This document shows, one piece after another, positions 62,816 through 64,000 of a DNA stretch of 64,000 nucleotides (positions within the stretch are counted from its first letter, which is position 1; the number at the start of each line of letters is the position of its first letter). The position numbers were made by a program, and so were the translations under genes. The DNA comes from Symsagittifera roscoffensis. Its lineage: Eukaryota > Xenacoelomorpha > Acoela > Convolutidae. The stretch covers positions 24,447,254-24,511,253 of the forward strand of contig NC_087065.1 in the NCBI RefSeq assembly GCF_963678635.1, in the 5' to 3' direction. A model generated the notes under the pieces. It saw nothing but the letters and a program-made list of their open reading frames with translations. It was not told the DNA's origin and ran no database searches.

Positions 62816-63721
62816 ATGCCGAGACCTTTTATTGTAGTTTTCCTTTATTCGTGCTTAATCGTCTTTTTTGCTGCATCTAAGAAAAATATACCGGATGTCA
62901 CACAAAATTTGTACGACTCCGAGTTGGATACCAGAGAGGGCTCAGTGGCCTATCAATGCGGACAGGCGCCTCTTCTGGGAGCCCAAGAGTCCGCATTGCG
63001 AATTGTAGGAGGAGAACCTGTTTCTGAACGAGGACTTTACCCTTTCGTGGTCAACATTAAGATGGGTTGGACCCATGTGTGCGGTGGAGCACTGTACGAC
63101 AAAGATACAGTCATTACTGCTGCTCATTGCTTCGATATTGCCACAAACACCAGAAAAATACAGTTGTTCTTTGCTGATTTGGACCAAAAGAAAGGTTACA
63201 AAATTGAGAAAGGGCAGGTGAAAAGATACGTGAAAACGGTAATCAAACATCCGATGTTCGGCAAAGAAGGCTGGAACTCGAATGACATCGCGATTATAAA
63301 ACTGAAACAAGCGGTTCCCTTTAACGACATGATACAGCCTATTTGCCTGCCCAGTGTTAGTGTTCAGGGGGGCGAAAAAGCAATAACAATGGGATGGGGA
63401 AACACATTGGATGGCGGGAATGCAAACATCTTGAATTGGGTCGAGGTTCCCGTGATTCCAACAGAAACATGCAAATTGTGGATGGGAAAAATTGTTTTGG
63501 ATGGCATGCTCTGTGCCGGATATGAAACGGGATCCAAAGACGCCTGCTATGGAGACTCCGGAAGTCCTCTGGTGCTGAGGAATGCAAACGGATTCTTCGA
63601 ACTCATCGGAATTGTATCGTGGGGTATCGGATGCGCAGAGACAAGAAAACCGGGAGTTTACACTAATGTAACTCGCTATTCCAACTGGATCAGAGAGGCT
63701 TCTGGTGAACTGCAATACTGA
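62816..63721 (+). CDS. Secreted trypsin-like serine protease (peptidase S1), intronless
   Basis: 301 codons in one frame. Residues 1-20 are a signal peptide. A ~40-residue propeptide with Cys48 is followed by the activation site LR|IVGG (Arg62/Ile63). Catalytic triad: His94 (TAAHC), Asp147 (SNDIAIIKL), Ser248 (GDSGSP). Asp242 before CYGDSG is at the S1-pocket position that gives trypsin-like Arg/Lys preference. Disulfide partners visible: C79-C95, C219-C233, C244-C273, and Cys48 in the propeptide with C177 (PICLPS), which would keep the chains linked. The pair usually at chymotrypsin positions 136 and 201 is absent on both sides (TMGWGN, PLVLRN). GDSGSP has Ser where Gly is usual, and Tyr precedes GDSG instead of Gln. 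The ATG is the first after the pyrimidine tract and gives a complete leader. Base composition is less A+T-rich than its surroundings. Likely an extracellular zymogen; substrate unknown. Confidence 0.92.
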   Translation: MPRPFIVVFLYSCLIVFFAASKKNIPDVTQNLYDSELDTREGSVAYQCGQAPLLGAQESALRIVGGEPVSERGLYPFVVNIKMGWTHVCGGALYDKDTVITAAHCFDIATNTRKIQLFFADLDQKKGYKIEKGQVKRYVKTVIKHPMFGKEGWNSNDIAIIKLKQAVPFNDMIQPICLPSVSVQGGEKAITMGWGNTLDGGNANILNWVEVPVIPTETCKLWMGKIVLDGMLCAGYETGSKDACYGDSGSPLVLRNANGFFELIGIVSWGIGCAETRKPGVYTNVTRYSNWIREASGELQY

Positions 63722-64000
63722 AGATGAGAATTTATCAGAAGTCTAGAATATTAACCAGCGCGGAACTTCATATTGGGCTTTTTGGAAACTTAATGATCAC
63801 TACTATTCCTACTAGGTTAAGTTTGTGTAACATCTAATGATAACTGCTATTCCTAAGATTCTGCAAATTCTTAGTTCAATGTTGATCTTAACCTTACTTG
63901 GCCCGGCTAAGTTGGCTGGATAATTTTTCGGCCGAATAAGTTTATGCATCTTCTCATTCATGATTGATCTTAATCTTACTATAAGATCTTATAAAAAAGT
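63722..64000. repeat. 3' flank of protease gene with LTR-like remnant
   Basis: From about 63895, GGCCCGGCTAAGTTGGCTGG, ATTTTTCGGCCGAATAAG, CATCTTCTCATTCATGATTG and ATCTTAATCTTACTAT resemble, at perhaps two-thirds identity, the 5'-left half of the 410-bp LTR family (24.7 kb). The match runs off the window edge. No canonical AATAAA between the stop and this remnant. Confidence 0.4.

Noticed and set aside
62942..63715. 257-codon open frame antisense to the protease gene
   Set aside because: It mirrors the protease in the opposite strand, has no recognisable domain, and follows from the codon composition of the real gene.

Overview
This is eukaryotic, strongly A+T-rich DNA from an invertebrate-type animal genome. 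The evidence is GT-AG introns, a chymotrypsin-fold protease, a tRNA-derived SINE, hAT-like MITEs, a LINE reverse transcriptase and Ty3/Gypsy-type LTR elements. I cannot name the species. Host coding sequence is sparse: one intact intronless trypsin-like protease gene at the right end, a small family of secreted cysteine-rich peptide genes in the left third, and one orphan signal-peptide exon. Almost everything else that can be recognised is mobile DNA or its remains.

Left third (1-24 kb). Three related short genes encode peptides with up to eight cysteines: a broken one at 3.1-4.2 kb (+), an apparently intact two-exon gene at 8.0-11.0 kb (+), and another at 17.3-17.7 kb (-). Between them and inside their introns lie about 15 MITE copies. 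These fall into two internal-sequence types that share the same GGCTC-type termini and make 8-bp target duplications. There are also nine copies of a ~535-bp Helentron/HINE-like element with hairpins near both ends, some head-to-tail. A SINE sits inside one MITE and a MITE sits inside one HINE-like copy, which gives relative ages. A ruined reverse-transcriptase-linked ORF lies at 4.9-5.75 kb and a ruined LINE at 21.9-23.8 kb.

Middle (24.7-46.8 kb). A 12.15-kb LTR retrotransposon on the minus strand has 410-bp LTRs, a 4-bp CAAC target duplication, a primer-binding site, Gag-like ORFs, an integrase with H2C2 finger and GPY/F-like tail, and several 3' ORFs including one with a signal peptide and an Env-like look. 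No reverse transcriptase or RNase H can be found. After insertion, a ~9.6-kb piece (most of the element, its right LTR and ~1.3 kb of flank) was duplicated in tandem. The second unit (38.1-46.8 kb) has since lost ~0.97 kb.

Right part (46-56 kb). A second, older plus-strand Ty3/Gypsy-type element has LTRs of 2.0-2.5 kb, remnants of Gag, protease and integrase, again no visible RT, and a third partial LTR/leader unit downstream. From 56 kb on there are two foldback or TIR elements built from short sub-repeats, a duplicated non-coding segment, a perfect 139-bp direct repeat, the orphan signal-peptide exon, and finally the secreted protease gene (62.8-63.7 kb).

Boundaries, identities and counts were read by eye. 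Stretches described as empty are those in which I recognised nothing.
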